From: Pseudaminobacter soli (ex Li et al. 2025)
GTDB taxonomy: Bacteria > Pseudomonadota > Alphaproteobacteria > Rhizobiales > Rhizobiaceae
NCBI RefSeq assembly: GCF_003012705.1
Contig: NZ_PXYL01000018.1
Span: 29,527 to 93,526, forward strand
Length of the DNA stretch: 64,000 bases
Direction: 5' to 3'
Made by a program: the position numbers and the translations under genes. A model generated the notes under the pieces. The model had not been told where the DNA came from, ran no database searches, and saw only the letters and a program-made list of their open reading frames with translations. How positions within the stretch are numbered: the first letter of the stretch is position 1; every line of letters starts with the position of its first letter. This document shows positions 17,002 to 24,546 of the stretch, piece by piece.

Positions 17002-18609
17002 ATGAAATCAATCCTGGGCCTGGGAATCGCAGCACTGCTGGCGACGACACCGGTTTATGCCGCCGATCTTTCGGTCTGCATCGAAGGTTCGCCGGAGACC
17101 TTCAATCCCGAACTCTCCAGCAATGGCACCACCCTGTTCGTGCTCGGCCAGATCTACGACAATCTGATATCGGTAAAGGCGGGCTCCTCGGAGATCGTGC
17201 CGGCGCTGGCGGAGAGCTGGACGATCTCGGAGGACGCGCGCACCTATACGTTCAAGCTGCGCCAGGGCGTGAAGTGGCAGTCTAACGACAGCTTCAAGCC
17301 GACGCGCGATTTCAACGCCGATGACGTGGTGTTCACCTTCGAGCGCATGCTCGATCCGAAGCATCCCTATGCCGAGGTCAACGGCGGCAACTACATCACC
17401 TTCACCACCAAGCTGGCGGATGCGCTGGAAAGCGTGAAGAAGATCGATGACCAGACAGTGGCATTTACGCTGAAGACGCCGCTGGCGCCGTTCCTCGGCA
17501 TCATGGCGCACCAGTCGCTCGCCATCACCTCGGCCGAATATGCGGACGTGCTGCAGAAGGCCGGCACGCCCGAGCTTCTGGACCGACAGCCGATCGGCAC
17601 TGGGCCGTTCGCGTTGCAGGACTATCAGCCCGATTCCGCCGTGCGTCTTGTGCCCTTCGCCGAAACCTGGGGCGCGGCCATCGGCGATGAAGCCCGCACG
17701 CCCAAGGTCGACTCGGTCATCATGGCGATCAGCCCGGACGCCTCGGTGCGCCTGCAGCGTGCCATGGCCGATGAGTGCCAGATCGCGCTCTATCCCAATC
17801 TTGCCGACCGCGAGCGGATCCAGAACAGCGACAACCTGGAACTGGTCCGCACGCCGGTGGCCTCGACCGGCTTCATCACCTTCAACTTCAAGGAAGAGAT
17901 ATTCCGCAACAAGAAAGTGCGCGAAGCGCTGGCGCACGCCATCAACATCAAGCCGCTGGTCGACGTCGTCTATGACGGCATGGGCAAGGCGACGGGCTCG
18001 CTCGTGCCGCCGGCGCTGTGGGGCTTCGACGAGCAGATCGGCCCCTACGACTACGATCCCGAAAAGGCCAAGGAACTGTTGAAGGAAGCCGGCTATCCGG
18101 ATGGCTTCTCCACCGAGCTCTGGGCGGTTCCCGTCTCGCGTCCTTACATGCCTCATGGCAGCCGCGCGGCCGAGATGATCCAGGCGGACTGGGCAGCGAT
18201 CGGCGTCAAGGCCGACATCGTCACCTATGAATGGAGCGAATATATCGCCCGCGCCCGCTCCGGAGAGGCGAAGGTCGGCATGTTCGGCGGCATCTACGAC
18301 TTCCCCGATCCCAGCCAGATCCCGAACAACTACTTCAGCTGCGATTCCGCCGGCAAGCCGAGCCCCTCCAACATCGGTTCCTGGTGCAATGCCGAGTTCA
18401 TCGACATCATGAACAAGGCTGGCGCCATCACCGATCAGGCCGAACGCGAGAGGCTCTACAAGCAGGCGCAGCAGCTGTTCCACGACGATGTACCTGCCGT
18501 GATCCTTGGTGGCGCAGACACGATCACCGCGGTCAACAAGAAGGTGAAGGGCTATTACGAAGCGATCTTCGGGACGAGCCGGCTTTCGGGCGTCACCGTC
18601 GAGGACTGA
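17002..18609 (+). CDS. Peptide ABC transporter substrate-binding protein (SBP_bac_5), orphan
   Basis: Periplasmic peptide-binding protein of 535 residues with a Sec signal peptide (MKSILGLGIAALLATTPVYA, cleavage before ADLSVC). It carries family segments such as SCxEGSPETFNPEL at the N-terminus and VVFTFERMLDP near residue 110, and a C-terminal lobe with the NYFSCDSA segment near residue 448. No permease or ATPase genes follow; instead it is the first gene of an oxidative-catabolism operon. It may use the peptide permease encoded at 9642-13131. Length is normal and nothing is broken. Confidence 0.93.
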   Translation: MKSILGLGIAALLATTPVYAADLSVCIEGSPETFNPELSSNGTTLFVLGQIYDNLISVKAGSSEIVPALAESWTISEDARTYTFKLRQGVKWQSNDSFKPTRDFNADDVVFTFERMLDPKHPYAEVNGGNYITFTTKLADALESVKKIDDQTVAFTLKTPLAPFLGIMAHQSLAITSAEYADVLQKAGTPELLDRQPIGTGPFALQDYQPDSAVRLVPFAETWGAAIGDEARTPKVDSVIMAISPDASVRLQRAMADECQIALYPNLADRERIQNSDNLELVRTPVASTGFITFNFKEEIFRNKKVREALAHAINIKPLVDVVYDGMGKATGSLVPPALWGFDEQIGPYDYDPEKAKELLKEAGYPDGFSTELWAVPVSRPYMPHGSRAAEMIQADWAAIGVKADIVTYEWSEYIARARSGEAKVGMFGGIYDFPDPSQIPNNYFSCDSAGKPSPSNIGSWCNAEFIDIMNKAGAITDQAERERLYKQAQQLFHDDVPAVILGGADTITAVNKKVKGYYEAIFGTSRLSGVTVED

Positions 18610-18611
18610 TC

Positions 18612-18626
18612 CCGGCCTCCGGCCGG
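18612..18626 (+). terminator. Short stem-loop after the orphan binding-protein gene
   Basis: CCGGCC-TCC-GGCCGG, a 6-bp GC-only stem three bases after the stop codon. It is probably an mRNA-stabilising or partially terminating hairpin, as seen after other binding-protein genes in this window. Confidence 0.45.
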
Positions 18627-18656
18627 AACTGAAACTATCGGAATGAAAGCAAGCTC

Positions 18657-19766
18657 ATGCGTGTCTTGATTATCGGCGCCGGCATCCTCGGAGCCAGCGC
18701 CGCCTACCACCTCGCCCGGAAAGGCGTCGACGTCGAGATCGTCGACGAGGAACATCAGGGCAAGGCCACTCTTGCCGGCGCGGGCATCGTCTCCCCTTGG
18801 GCAACCGCCGTCGAGCAACCAGACTGGTATGGGCTCTACGCGACCGGCGCGCGCTACTATGCCGAGCTGATCTCGGGCTTGACGGCACTCGGCGAAACCA
18901 ATGTCGGCTACGGCAAGGTCGGCGCTCTGGTGGTGGCCGAGGAAAAAGGCACGCTGGACGAGGCCGAGGCGCGTATCCATCGCCGGATCAAGAATGCGCC
19001 GGAAGCCGGTGACGTGCGCCGCATTTCGCCGGCTGAAGCACGCGAACTGTTCCCGCCCCTGCGCGAAGGCATGGAGGCGGTCTATATCCCCGGCGGCGCG
19101 CGCGTCGATGCGCGCCTCCTCTCCGCCGCCATGGTTCGCGCTGCGGTCGCGATGGGCGCGAAGGCGCGCAACGACCACGTCACCCTGCAACTGGACGACG
19201 GCCGCGCCGTCTGCATCGACAGCAACGGCGCGCGGATCGAGGCCGACGAGATCATCGTCACGGCAGGTGCATGGGCCGCGCAGATATTGAACCCGCTGGG
19301 TCTTTCCCATCCGGTCGCGCCGCAGAAGGGCCAGATCGTCCATCTGCGTCTGCCCGGCGTCGCCACCGGCAAGTGGCCGTGCCTGCTGCCCATGAGCAGC
19401 CACTATATGCTGGCCTTCGATGACTCCCGGGTCGTCATCGGCGCAACGCGAGAGAACGGCGCCGGCTTCGACTATCGCGTCACGGCCGCCGGCGAACATG
19501 AGGTGCTGAGCGCTGGTCTCGCGCTGGCGCCGGGCCTCGCCAGCGCCACCCACATCGAGACGCGCATCGGCTTCCGGCCGGCAAGCCGCGACATCAAGCC
19601 GATACTCGGACGTGTGCCGGGCATTGCCGGTCTCACGGTCGGCAACGGCCTCGGGGCGGCCGGCCTCACCATCGGGCCTTTCGCCGGAAAATGCCTGGCC
19701 GAACTGGTGGCCGATGGTGCGGCCCCGGTCGCGCTCGATGCCTTCGCCCCGGAAGGCCGAGCCTAG
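18657..19766 (+). CDS. FAD-dependent oxidoreductase, D-amino acid dehydrogenase (DadA)-like
   Basis: Probably oxidises an amino acid, likely D-configured, to the imino acid. The 369-residue DAO-fold protein starts directly with the dinucleotide-binding motif MRVLIIGAGILGASAAYHLA (GxGxxG, residues 7-12) and VEIVDEE at the end of the second strand. The C-terminal part has GFRPASRDIKPILGRVPG and GNGLGAAGLTIGP, typical of DadA/glycine-oxidase-type enzymes. DadA proper is about 410-430 residues, so this is a short member. Its position before a RidA gene, which removes reactive imines, supports an amine-oxidising role. Substrate not known. Confidence 0.88.
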   Translation: MRVLIIGAGILGASAAYHLARKGVDVEIVDEEHQGKATLAGAGIVSPWATAVEQPDWYGLYATGARYYAELISGLTALGETNVGYGKVGALVVAEEKGTLDEAEARIHRRIKNAPEAGDVRRISPAEARELFPPLREGMEAVYIPGGARVDARLLSAAMVRAAVAMGAKARNDHVTLQLDDGRAVCIDSNGARIEADEIIVTAGAWAAQILNPLGLSHPVAPQKGQIVHLRLPGVATGKWPCLLPMSSHYMLAFDDSRVVIGATRENGAGFDYRVTAAGEHEVLSAGLALAPGLASATHIETRIGFRPASRDIKPILGRVPGIAGLTVGNGLGAAGLTIGPFAGKCLAELVADGAAPVALDAFAPEGRA

Positions 19767-19799
19767 AACGCAACTTCCACAGCGCAGAAGCCGCATAGG

Positions 19800-19821
19800 C
19801 CGGACCGCTCATGCGGTTCGG
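19800..19821 (+). terminator. Stem-loop between the DadA-like and RidA genes
   Basis: CCGGACCGC-TCAT-GCGGTTCGG, nine pairs with one G-T. It lies in the 99-base gap before the RidA gene and may tune expression within the operon. Confidence 0.35.
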
Positions 19822-19865
19822 CAGAGGGCAGGCTGTCTTAAAATTACACAAGCAAAGGACTGAAG

Positions 19866-20216
19866 ATGATCAAACGTCACCGCAAGCACCGGATCATGCA
19901 TGGCGCGGTTGAGCACAATGGCGTGCTCTATGTGGGCGGGCATGCCGCCGACGACATTTCGCTCGGCATGAAGGAGCAGACACAGCAGGTCTGCGCCAAG
20001 CTCGACAAGCTGCTTGCCGAACTCGGTTCCGACAAGTCCCGCATCCTTTCGGCGCGCATCTACCTCAGCGACATGACGCGCAAGGAAGAGATGAACGAGG
20101 CGTGGCTGGGATGGATCGACGGCGACGACCTGCCGTCCCGTGCTACGATCGGCGGCGTCGATCTCGGCGATCCCCGTCGGCTGATCGAAGTGGTGATCAT
20201 CGCCGCCAAGGCGTAA
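19866..20216 (+). CDS. RidA/YjgF-family protein
   Basis: RidA proteins hydrolyse reactive enamine/imine intermediates to keto acids and ammonia. The 116-residue protein has the family outline: VEHNGVLYVGGHAAD near residue 17, the DKSRILSARIYLSDM helix-strand near residue 58, and R99-ATIGGVD, the conserved Arg region that anchors the substrate carboxylate. It lies between the DadA-like oxidase, which would make the imines, and the FMN oxidase. An AAAGGA ribosome binding site precedes the ATG. Confidence 0.9.
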   Translation: MIKRHRKHRIMHGAVEHNGVLYVGGHAADDISLGMKEQTQQVCAKLDKLLAELGSDKSRILSARIYLSDMTRKEEMNEAWLGWIDGDDLPSRATIGGVDLGDPRRLIEVVIIAAKA

Positions 20217-20248
20217 CCAATCTCCCGTAAACCGCAGGAAGGCCAGTC

Positions 20249-21370
20249 ATGGACAAGCAAGCTCCGCGCATCGACGATCGCTATGCGGTCGATGAAAAAT
20301 ACACCACGCTGCGTGGCATCCATCGCGATGCGCAGCGCAGGCTGTCGGAGGTCGACTGGAACTACCTGTGGTGCGGGACCGGCGATGAGATCACGCTACG
20401 CGACAACACGGCCGCCTTCGACCGCCATCGCTTCGTGGCGCCGCTGTTCGCCGGGATCAGCAATCCGGATACGTCGACCCGCATGCTGGGCCTCGACCTG
20501 AGCTTCCCCGCCTTCATCGCGCCTTTCGGCGGCGGCGAGGCCGTGTTCCATCCCGAAGGGCATCTGGCCATAGGCCGGGCCGCGGAAGCCGTGGGCATCC
20601 AGCAGATGGTCCCGGTCGCGGCCGCCCATTCCCTGGAGGAGGTCGGCGCCGCGTCTTCGGTGGCATCCGTCTTCCAGATGACCTTCGTCGGCGACGAGGG
20701 CGCGGTGGTGGACATGATGGAGCGCGCCAAGGAAGCCGGCTACAAATATATCTGCGTCAGCTACTCGCCGATCCGGCAATGGCGCGAGCGCATGATGGAA
20801 GATCGCTTTTCCATTCGCGGCGAAAGCGGCCCGTCGAATTTCGGGCCGGGCAAGTCCGACCCGGCAGCACTTGCCGAACTGTTAGACTTCACCCAGCCGC
20901 GGTGGAACTGGCAGCAGGCTGCCCGCACCATCGCCCGCGCACCGCTGCCCTGCATCGTCAAGGGCGTAAACAGTGCGCGCGACGCCAAGGCTGCGCTCGA
21001 TGCCGGCGCGGCGGGCCTCTATGTGTCCAACTACGGCGGCCGTACCCTCGATCGCGAACCCGCTGCGCTCGACATGCTGCCGGTGGTGCGCGAGGCGGCG
21101 GGGCCGGATGTGCCGATCATCTTCGATTCCGGCATTCGCCGCGGCAGCGACATCGCGACCGCCATCGCGCTTGGGGCGGATGCTGTTGCGCTTGGCAGGT
21201 TGATCGCGCTCGGTCTGGCGGCCGACGGCGAATATGGCGTGCGCCGCACGCTCGAGCTGCTCAAGCGCGAGTTCTGGACCACGCTCGGCCATCTCGGTTG
21301 CTCGTCGGTGAAGGAACTGAACCGCAACGTATTGATGCAATCGATGCGCCCGCACTCCTTCGGCGACTAA
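20249..21370 (+). CDS. FMN-dependent alpha-hydroxy-acid oxidase family protein with His-to-Tyr change
   Basis: Belongs to the FMN TIM-barrel family of lactate oxidase, glycolate oxidase and flavocytochrome b2. At 373 residues the length is normal. Conserved features include YLWCGTGDEITLRDN near residue 35, VKGVNSARDAKAALDAGAAG near residue 238 (FMN-contacting Lys), DSGIRRGSDIATAIALGADAV near residue 292, and a final strand-helix. At the catalytic site the family motif SNHGGRQLD reads SNYGGRTLD: the base His is Tyr262 (codon tac, 21032-21034). Classical hydroxy-acid oxidation is therefore doubtful. It is the last gene of the DadA/RidA operon, 32 bases after ridA. Confidence 0.88.
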   Translation: MDKQAPRIDDRYAVDEKYTTLRGIHRDAQRRLSEVDWNYLWCGTGDEITLRDNTAAFDRHRFVAPLFAGISNPDTSTRMLGLDLSFPAFIAPFGGGEAVFHPEGHLAIGRAAEAVGIQQMVPVAAAHSLEEVGAASSVASVFQMTFVGDEGAVVDMMERAKEAGYKYICVSYSPIRQWRERMMEDRFSIRGESGPSNFGPGKSDPAALAELLDFTQPRWNWQQAARTIARAPLPCIVKGVNSARDAKAALDAGAAGLYVSNYGGRTLDREPAALDMLPVVREAAGPDVPIIFDSGIRRGSDIATAIALGADAVALGRLIALGLAADGEYGVRRTLELLKREFWTTLGHLGCSSVKELNRNVLMQSMRPHSFGD

Positions 21371-21540
21371 GGTTTTGTTGCAACGGGGCGTTGGTGCACG
21401 GATCGTTTAGCGGTGATGGTGTAGTCGGGCGGTGATTGAACTATACGGTTCGTCACCTTCATGCCTTTCAAACACAATGCTGCCCGCCGCCATCGCATCG
21501 GCAAGATGAAGTTCAAGGTGACGAATTGCCCAGCGTGACA
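21371..21540 (+). pseudogene. IS5-type transposase N-terminal remnant
   Basis: ATG at 21461 opens MPFKHNAARRHRIGK and continues KMKFKVTN, which resembles the start of IS5-group transposases (MPF-N-ARRH-IPK-K-KVTNW). It ends at a TGA at 21536-21538 after 25 codons. The stretch just before it, with GGTTTTGTTGCAAC right after the oxidase stop (from 21371), looks like an insertion-sequence terminal end. Only this small left end remains. Confidence 0.6.
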
Positions 21541-21667
21541 ATTGTAACGCCTGCGAACTTCAAATGGGCCGTAAGCTAACCGCTCATCATGAACGTATGA
21601 CACACTCTTTGTTTGGAACTTTCTGATGGCAGCTCGACACACAGGTCCATCCGTGAACACCCCGACT
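21541..21667. other. Short region before the histidine kinase 3' end
   Basis: No gene is supported. It is probably the junction between the IS5-type remnant and the two-component locus. Confidence 0.4.
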
Positions 21668-23536
21668 TCACACCGGGCTCGATTCTTCGAGCTTCAACTG
21701 AGCCGCCAACACAGTTTCTCCAGGCCGAGACGTGACGTCCAATGTGCCGCCCACGCGCGCTATCCGCACGGACATAGACCGCATCCCGATGCTGATGTCG
21801 GCTTGCCGTACCGCCGCGACATCGAAACCAACGCCGTCATCTTCAATTCGCAGGAGCAAGGCGGCGGCCTCCGGCTGATCGAGTCGTAGCCGTACGTGGC
21901 GAGCGCGGCTGTGCTTGATCACATTTGTCAGCGCTTCCTCGACTAATCGTGTCATGGCCAGATATTGAAGAGCGTTCGGCATCTCACGCCATGTCGGAGG
22001 GAATTGCCACTCCGACGCGATATCCAGTTCGTCGAACAGGGTCGTAAACCGATGGCGCAGCGGTGCGATCCACTCCTGCGGGGTCGCTGGCACCGTGACG
22101 CCAGCCGATGAGTTGCTGTCGATCGTGTGGCGCAGGTCGTCGCGGATGAACTTCAGCATGGACAATACCTGGGGCCTTTGTAGCGGCCCGGCCCCCTGCT
22201 CAACAGACGCCATCATGTGGACAAGTGAGCCGCCCAGCCCGTCATGGAGATCGTGAGCGACCTGCAAGCGGTCGTTCAGACGCGTGTTGGCGAGCGCCAG
22301 TGCGTACTCGCGATCCAGGGTCTTAGCGAGCTCACTGCGCGCTCGTTCAACGCCATCGGCCAGTTCTTCATTGAAGTGCTCAATGCGTCGCAGATTGCGA
22401 GCATGGCGCAACCCTATGATTGCAGACAGAGATAGGGTGATCGCGACATTGGCATAAGGAAAGATCGGCTTTGACTGGATCAAATTCGTTATCACGAGCG
22501 CGTCGTGAAGACCGGCAATGGGGACAACCAAGAGGCAGACCGCCAATAGCGCGTGTTCCGTCTGGCGCGAGCGCCAGGCATGGATGAGGAAGTGCAGGCA
22601 GTTGATTTGGAAGGTGACGGATGCGACGAGGAACCCAGTCCGCTGGATCTTTCCTGTCCAAGCGTCAGGAGCCAGAACAAGCATGGCCAGCAAGGTGATC
22701 GTCACAATCCAAAGGGCGCGTTCAATACGGGGTACAACCTGTCCACCAAAGCGCCAGGTGAATAGGCAAAAGCAGGCGACGGACAAAAGGAGCGCCATGG
22801 TGTTGGCTCTTGCCACCATGAGCGAGTTCGGGAATGGCCATGGGCTGGTGACAAGGATGTTGGCGATGAACGCCACCCAGAACAGCGATGACAGCGCGTA
22901 CCAGCCGTAGAAGCTCTGGTCGCGGCGGATGATCCATATGCAGAAGAACAGGACGCCGATCACGCCCGAGACAATGAGGTTGATCTCGAACAGAGTGCGG
23001 TAGTGCCATCTAAGATCGTCGTACCGCTGCTGAATCTGCTGGGGATCGCCGAGGAAAACCGGCCCCAGTCCGACGGGTTGTCCGCCGCCCGTACCGACGA
23101 CGCGCACAAATAGCGTATTCAACCCACTATGCAGCCAGACGTCCGGCAGCACCCAGCGCCGTGGCATGTTCCAGCTGCGCGACAGCGGCTCGGTCAGGTG
23201 CTCATCGCTGAATAGCAGATGCTCGTTGACGAAGATCTCTCCGGCCATAACCACCGACTGCACCAACAGCGCAATCTGCCCACCCATTGGACCGGAGCGG
23301 TCGCACTGCCAGTCGATGCGATACCAGATGCTGCCGCCGTCATAGTCGGGGTGGCGCCGATTCCACTCGTCGGGAAGGGTGACGGTCTGCCATTGCGAGG
23401 GTGTTGGCCTAGCACTATCGTCATCCGCCTTGCCAGCCTGAACATTCAATATCTGCATCATGCACGCAGGAACAGCCGACTGCGCCCAGGCCGGTGCCGC
23501 ACATACCCACAGCAGTAAAAATGCAAGCCACCTCAA
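21668..23536 (-). CDS. Sensor histidine kinase, 7TMR-DISM type with HisKA_3
   Basis: Membrane sensor kinase that probably phosphorylates the co-encoded response regulator. I place the start at TTG 23534-23536, overlapping the regulator stop as TTGA (622 residues); the ATG at 23623 lies inside the regulator gene and would give an implausible N-terminus. From the TTG the protein opens with a signal-like stretch (WLAFLLLWVCAAPAWA), then a periplasmic jellyroll-type domain, seven hydrophobic helices (about residues 190-380), the HisKA_3 phospho-acceptor HDLHDGLGGSL near residue 425, and a HATPase domain with EDDGVGFD near residue 585. The gene lies divergent from an autotransporter gene. The signal is unknown. 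Confidence 0.88.
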   Translation of the reverse strand: MRWLAFLLLWVCAAPAWAQSAVPACMMQILNVQAGKADDDSARPTPSQWQTVTLPDEWNRRHPDYDGGSIWYRIDWQCDRSGPMGGQIALLVQSVVMAGEIFVNEHLLFSDEHLTEPLSRSWNMPRRWVLPDVWLHSGLNTLFVRVVGTGGGQPVGLGPVFLGDPQQIQQRYDDLRWHYRTLFEINLIVSGVIGVLFFCIWIIRRDQSFYGWYALSSLFWVAFIANILVTSPWPFPNSLMVARANTMALLLSVACFCLFTWRFGGQVVPRIERALWIVTITLLAMLVLAPDAWTGKIQRTGFLVASVTFQINCLHFLIHAWRSRQTEHALLAVCLLVVPIAGLHDALVITNLIQSKPIFPYANVAITLSLSAIIGLRHARNLRRIEHFNEELADGVERARSELAKTLDREYALALANTRLNDRLQVAHDLHDGLGGSLVHMMASVEQGAGPLQRPQVLSMLKFIRDDLRHTIDSNSSAGVTVPATPQEWIAPLRHRFTTLFDELDIASEWQFPPTWREMPNALQYLAMTRLVEEALTNVIKHSRARHVRLRLDQPEAAALLLRIEDDGVGFDVAAVRQADISIGMRSMSVRIARVGGTLDVTSRPGETVLAAQLKLEESSPV

Positions 23537-24207
23537 TCCAGCAAGCCCCGCTGGCGCGCCGCATGGGCGGCCTGGGTGCGCGAGGAGACGGCAAGCTTTC
23601 GATAGATATGCTTGATGTGACACTCGACCGTATAGCGAGACAGATACAAGCGCTCCGCGATGTCGCGATTGCCCAACCCCTCGGCGACCAAGCCGAGAAT
23701 CTCGCTCTCGCGCCGACTCAATCCCGCGTCACCGGTGTGCTCCGCGGTTTCTACCGGCAACTCCTTGATAATCTGCCTCGCCACGAACGGATCGATCGGC
23801 GCACCGCCGCGCAGCACGCTTCGCAGGGCCAGCGTGACCTCAAGGTCGTCGCGCTCCTTCAGCACATAGCCGGTCGCGCCGGCACGCAGAGACGCCAGAA
23901 TCTCTTCGCGCGTGCTCCAGGCGGAGACGACGACTATGTTCACTCCGGGATCGCGTGCCCGCAGTTCTGCGATCAGATCAATACCGCTACCGTCCGGCAG
24001 CCGCAGATCCACCAGGGCGAGCGCGACCGGTTGCTCAGCCATGCACGTCCGAGCCTGCACCAGTGTGCCAGCGAACACCAGTGCATCTGACTGATAGCCC
24101 AATTCCAGCAGTAACCGTTCCAATCGTTGCTGGACGCGCGTGTCGTCTTCGATCAGCAGGACTGGTGTCGGCAAAATAAGGTCGGCGGGGGGCGTTTGCG
24201 CGGACAT
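23533..24207 (-). CDS. NarL/FixJ-type response regulator
   Basis: DNA-binding response regulator partner of the kinase that follows. With the start at 24207, preceded by a perfect AGGAGG at 24215-24220, it has 224 residues; an upstream ATG at 24234 has no such site. The receiver domain has the acidic pair ED-D at residues 20-22, the phospho-acceptor D67 in LVDLRLPDGSG, and Lys in YVLKERDDL. A LuxR-type helix-turn-helix (LSRRESEILGLVAEGLGNRDIA, ending KHIYRKLAV) is at about residues 160-205. It is divergent from the autotransporter gene, whose upstream region holds CCTGA/TCAGG dyads that may be its target. Confidence 0.92.
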   Translation of the reverse strand: MSAQTPPADLILPTPVLLIEDDTRVQQRLERLLLELGYQSDALVFAGTLVQARTCMAEQPVALALVDLRLPDGSGIDLIAELRARDPGVNIVVVSAWSTREEILASLRAGATGYVLKERDDLEVTLALRSVLRGGAPIDPFVARQIIKELPVETAEHTGDAGLSRRESEILGLVAEGLGNRDIAERLYLSRYTVECHIKHIYRKLAVSSRTQAAHAARQRGLLD

Positions 24208-24214
24208 CCGCCTA

Positions 24215-24220
24215 CCTCCT
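24215..24220 (-). promoter_or_regulatory. Perfect Shine-Dalgarno site fixing the response regulator start
   Basis: AGGAGG on the minus strand, seven bases before the ATG at 24205-24207. It decides between this start and the upstream in-frame ATG at 24234. Confidence 0.8.
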
Positions 24221-24274
24221 TCGAAGCCAAACAATCCCCATCTTACCTATAGTCTGAGGTCACGCTTGAATATC

Positions 24275-24286
24275 CCTGAAATCAGG
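24275..24286. promoter_or_regulatory. CCTGA-N2-TCAGG dyad, site 1
   Basis: CCTGAAATCAGG, perfect 5-bp arms around AA. Bases 24276-24289 (CTGAAATCAGGTAT) recur exactly as reverse complement at 24407-24420. Candidate response-regulator binding site between the divergent transcription units. Confidence 0.5.
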
Positions 24287-24331
24287 TATCGAGCGCCTCT
24301 GAATAAAAAATGTTCATATCGATAAGACTTA

Positions 24332-24341
24332 CCTGATCAGG
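24332..24341. promoter_or_regulatory. CCTGATCAGG palindrome, site 2
   Basis: Perfect 10-bp palindrome with the same CCTGA/TCAGG arms as site 1 but no spacer. The different spacing makes it less certain as a site for the same protein. Confidence 0.35.
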
Positions 24342-24409
24342 GATAGATTACGGAAAACTTGTTCCGCTCCTTCAGCGAATCCGTTTTCGCGTATGTCACA
24401 GCTAGAATA

Positions 24410-24421
24410 CCTGATTTCAGT
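24410..24421. promoter_or_regulatory. CCTGA-N2-TCAGT dyad, site 3
   Basis: CCTGATTTCAGT, one mismatch from the site 1 dyad. It lies 135 bp from site 1 and about 130 bases before the autotransporter ATG. Confidence 0.45.
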
Positions 24422-24546
24422 GATAGACGGCTGGCTTCGTCTCCTGCTTAAAAACCCCAACAAAATAGCTTGCGTGGCCGCGCCCCCTATTCCCAGCATT
24501 TTCTTGAAAAGCAGACTGGCTTCGGCTGGAAGAAAGTAGTCGTCTC

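Noticed and set aside
18555..19796. 413-residue minus-strand open frame
   Set aside because: Antisense to the DadA-like gene; no ribosome binding site and no motif.
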